Source: Akkermansiaceae bacterium
Lineage (GTDB): Bacteria > Verrucomicrobiota > Verrucomicrobiia > Verrucomicrobiales > Akkermansiaceae
Assembly: GCA_903837825.1 (NCBI GenBank)
Contig: CAILVZ010000196.1
Coordinates: forward strand, 1 to 44,765
Direction of reading: 5' to 3'
Length of the DNA: 44,765 bases
This document shows positions 43,648 to 44,765 of the stretch, in pieces (the first letter of the stretch is position 1; the number at the start of each line of letters is the position of its first letter). Below the pieces are notes generated by a model that saw only the letters and a program-made list of their open reading frames with translations, ran no database searches and was not told the origin of the DNA. The translations under genes were made by a program, and so were the position numbers.

Positions 43648-43703
43648 TTTTCAATTTCAGCAAGCCCCCCTCGATCAAATCAGAGGTCCAAACACCAAAC
43701 AAA

Positions 43704-44765
43704 ATGAAAAAAAACGTATCACTCATCCTGCTGAGCGCCGTGATGGGTTTGGCCACGGCCAGTGGTCAAACTGCAACAGCTCCTGCCACTGCGAGCTCGG
43801 TCAGCACGGCGATTAAGGCGGCCAAGACCCCGGCAGAAAAGACAGCTGCGATGGCGCTTCTAGCCGCTGCAGTGAAGGCGAATCCAAGCGCCGCTGCAGA
43901 AATCGTCACCGCAGCAATTGCGGCATCTGGCGGCGGAGTTGAATCGGTATCAGCCATCGTTACGGCTGCGGTGAGTGGTGGGGGGAATTTGCCGGCAGTT
44001 TCCGCCGCGGTGGTCACAGCCGCGGTGGCCGCACAGCCCTCGATGATGTCGAGTATTGTCAAAGCTGCAGTCGGAGACGGAAAGAGCTCCGCTCAGGTGG
44101 TCGCGGTGGTGACCGCGGCGGTTTCTGCGCAACCCGAAGCTGCAGCGGCAATTGTCACAGCGGCGATCGGTGAAGGAAAAAGTTCTGATGTTGCGGTAGC
44201 GGTGGCAGTGGCCGCGGTGGCGGCGGCGCCTTCTCAAGCCACCGTGATTCAAGCCGCGGCCGTCGAAGCGGCTCCGGCTGCGATGACCGCGATTCAAACG
44301 GCCGTCGTTTCGCAGGCGGCCACCATGGTCGTATCTCCAAACGCATCGGCTGAAGGCGGTGAGGCCCTCGGACGTAGTGGTTCTGCGGTGGTGACGCCGC
44401 AGGTTCAACTTACCAACAATACTGTCACTCCTGAGGCATTGGTCGAATTGGTGCGGCAGGCAGTAAAAGCGGATCCAGAGAGTGCCGGCAAGTACACTTC
44501 AGCAGCGGTCAATAACTCCTCTGACGGGCAAGCTGCGTCGATCACGGCAGCAGCCACGGAAGCGGCCCCCGAGCAGGCTGCAAATATCGCATCTGCCGCG
44601 ACGGAAGCGGCCCCCGCGCAGGCTGCAGCGATCACCACAGCGGCCATCGACAATTCATCGGACGCTCAAGCCGGTGCGATTACGGCAGCAGCCACAAAAG
44701 CGGCCCCCGAACAGGCTGCAAATATCGCATCTTCAGCGACGGAAGCGGCCCCCGCGCAGGCTGCA
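43704..44765 (+). CDS. Secreted alanine-rich repeat protein (partial, runs off the end)
   Basis: 354 codons with no stop before the window ends. Signal peptide MKKNVSLILLSAVMGLATASG, then a chain dominated by Ala, Val, Ile, Thr and Ser. Residues ~60-190 show a loose 15-17-residue pattern (xIVTAAVxAxPxxAAA). Near the 3' end it becomes regular: ITAAATEAAPEQAAN and IASAATEAAPAQAA alternate. Such spacing suggests amphipathic helices or a solenoid, possibly fibre or adhesin-like. No known family recognised. Codons are GC-rich like the genome. Confidence 0.85.
   Translation, partial: MKKNVSLILLSAVMGLATASGQTATAPATASSVSTAIKAAKTPAEKTAAMALLAAAVKANPSAAAEIVTAAIAASGGGVESVSAIVTAAVSGGGNLPAVSAAVVTAAVAAQPSMMSSIVKAAVGDGKSSAQVVAVVTAAVSAQPEAAAAIVTAAIGEGKSSDVAVAVAVAAVAAAPSQATVIQAAAVEAAPAAMTAIQTAVVSQAATMVVSPNASAEGGEALGRSGSAVVTPQVQLTNNTVTPEALVELVRQAVKADPESAGKYTSAAVNNSSDGQAASITAAATEAAPEQAANIASAATEAAPAQAAAITTAAIDNSSDAQAGAITAAATKAAPEQAANIASSATEAAPAQAA
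44541..44765 (+). repeat. 138-bp-period direct repeat in the Ala-rich gene
   Basis: 44541-44627 and 44679-44765 are 87-bp near-identical blocks 138 bp (46 codons) apart, and the second may continue beyond the window. Each contains two 15-residue sub-repeats; a slightly different 16-residue unit fills the gap. Confidence 0.85.

Overview
The window looks like a chromosomal stretch of a Verrucomicrobia-type (PVC group) bacterium of moderately high GC. The evidence is a protein with a PEP-CTERM-like tail, a giant autotransporter-repeat surface protein, a sulfatase, a DUF1080 protein, LL-diaminopimelate aminotransferase, HPr kinase without visible PTS genes, and an AURKAIP1/COX24-like mini-protein. 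Few start codons have a Shine-Dalgarno sequence. Species is not assignable by eye.

Layout. (1) 40-8667, minus strand: three adjacent exported proteins share one N-terminal domain but carry different C-terminal modules (Ig-like plus autotransporter repeats; Fn3-like repeats plus sulfatase; PEP-CTERM tail). Two of them share a 27-bp upstream element. (2) 8837-13395, minus: translation genes tsf and rpsB with strong hairpin terminators, an SH3 protein, the t6A enzyme Sua5/TsaC, and a type II glutamine synthetase with a very good sigma-54 promoter. (3) 13637-20395: a PP2C phosphatase/mini-kinase pair, a YlbF-like protein with a cysteine tail, dapL, two exported unknowns, an FmdB zinc ribbon and hprK. 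(4) 20457-30499: a lipoprotein, a DUF1080 protein, a polyprenyl synthase, an ABC-2 transporter operon, two metallophosphoesterases, trmO and an ACT protein. (5) 30500-32640: an AT-richer island of three small orphan genes separated by integron attC-like sites, with no integrase. It lies between a large perfect palindrome and rlmM. (6) 32624-43438: housekeeping genes rlmM, tsaE, serS, miaB, a GH10-like hydrolase, an AguB-type amidase, hisG, an rluA-family gene and a Nif3-like gene. (7) 43574-44765: tRNA-Gly, then the start of a secreted alanine-rich repeat protein that runs off the window.

Functional links. Sua5, TsaE, TrmO and MiaB all act on tRNA position A37. The kinase and phosphatase probably form a reversible phosphorylation pair. 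The three surface proteins look like one family diversified by swapping C-terminal modules. The best candidate for an unusual system is the integrase-less cassette cluster at 30.6-32.4 kb; the module-swapped surface locus at 0-8.8 kb is second.
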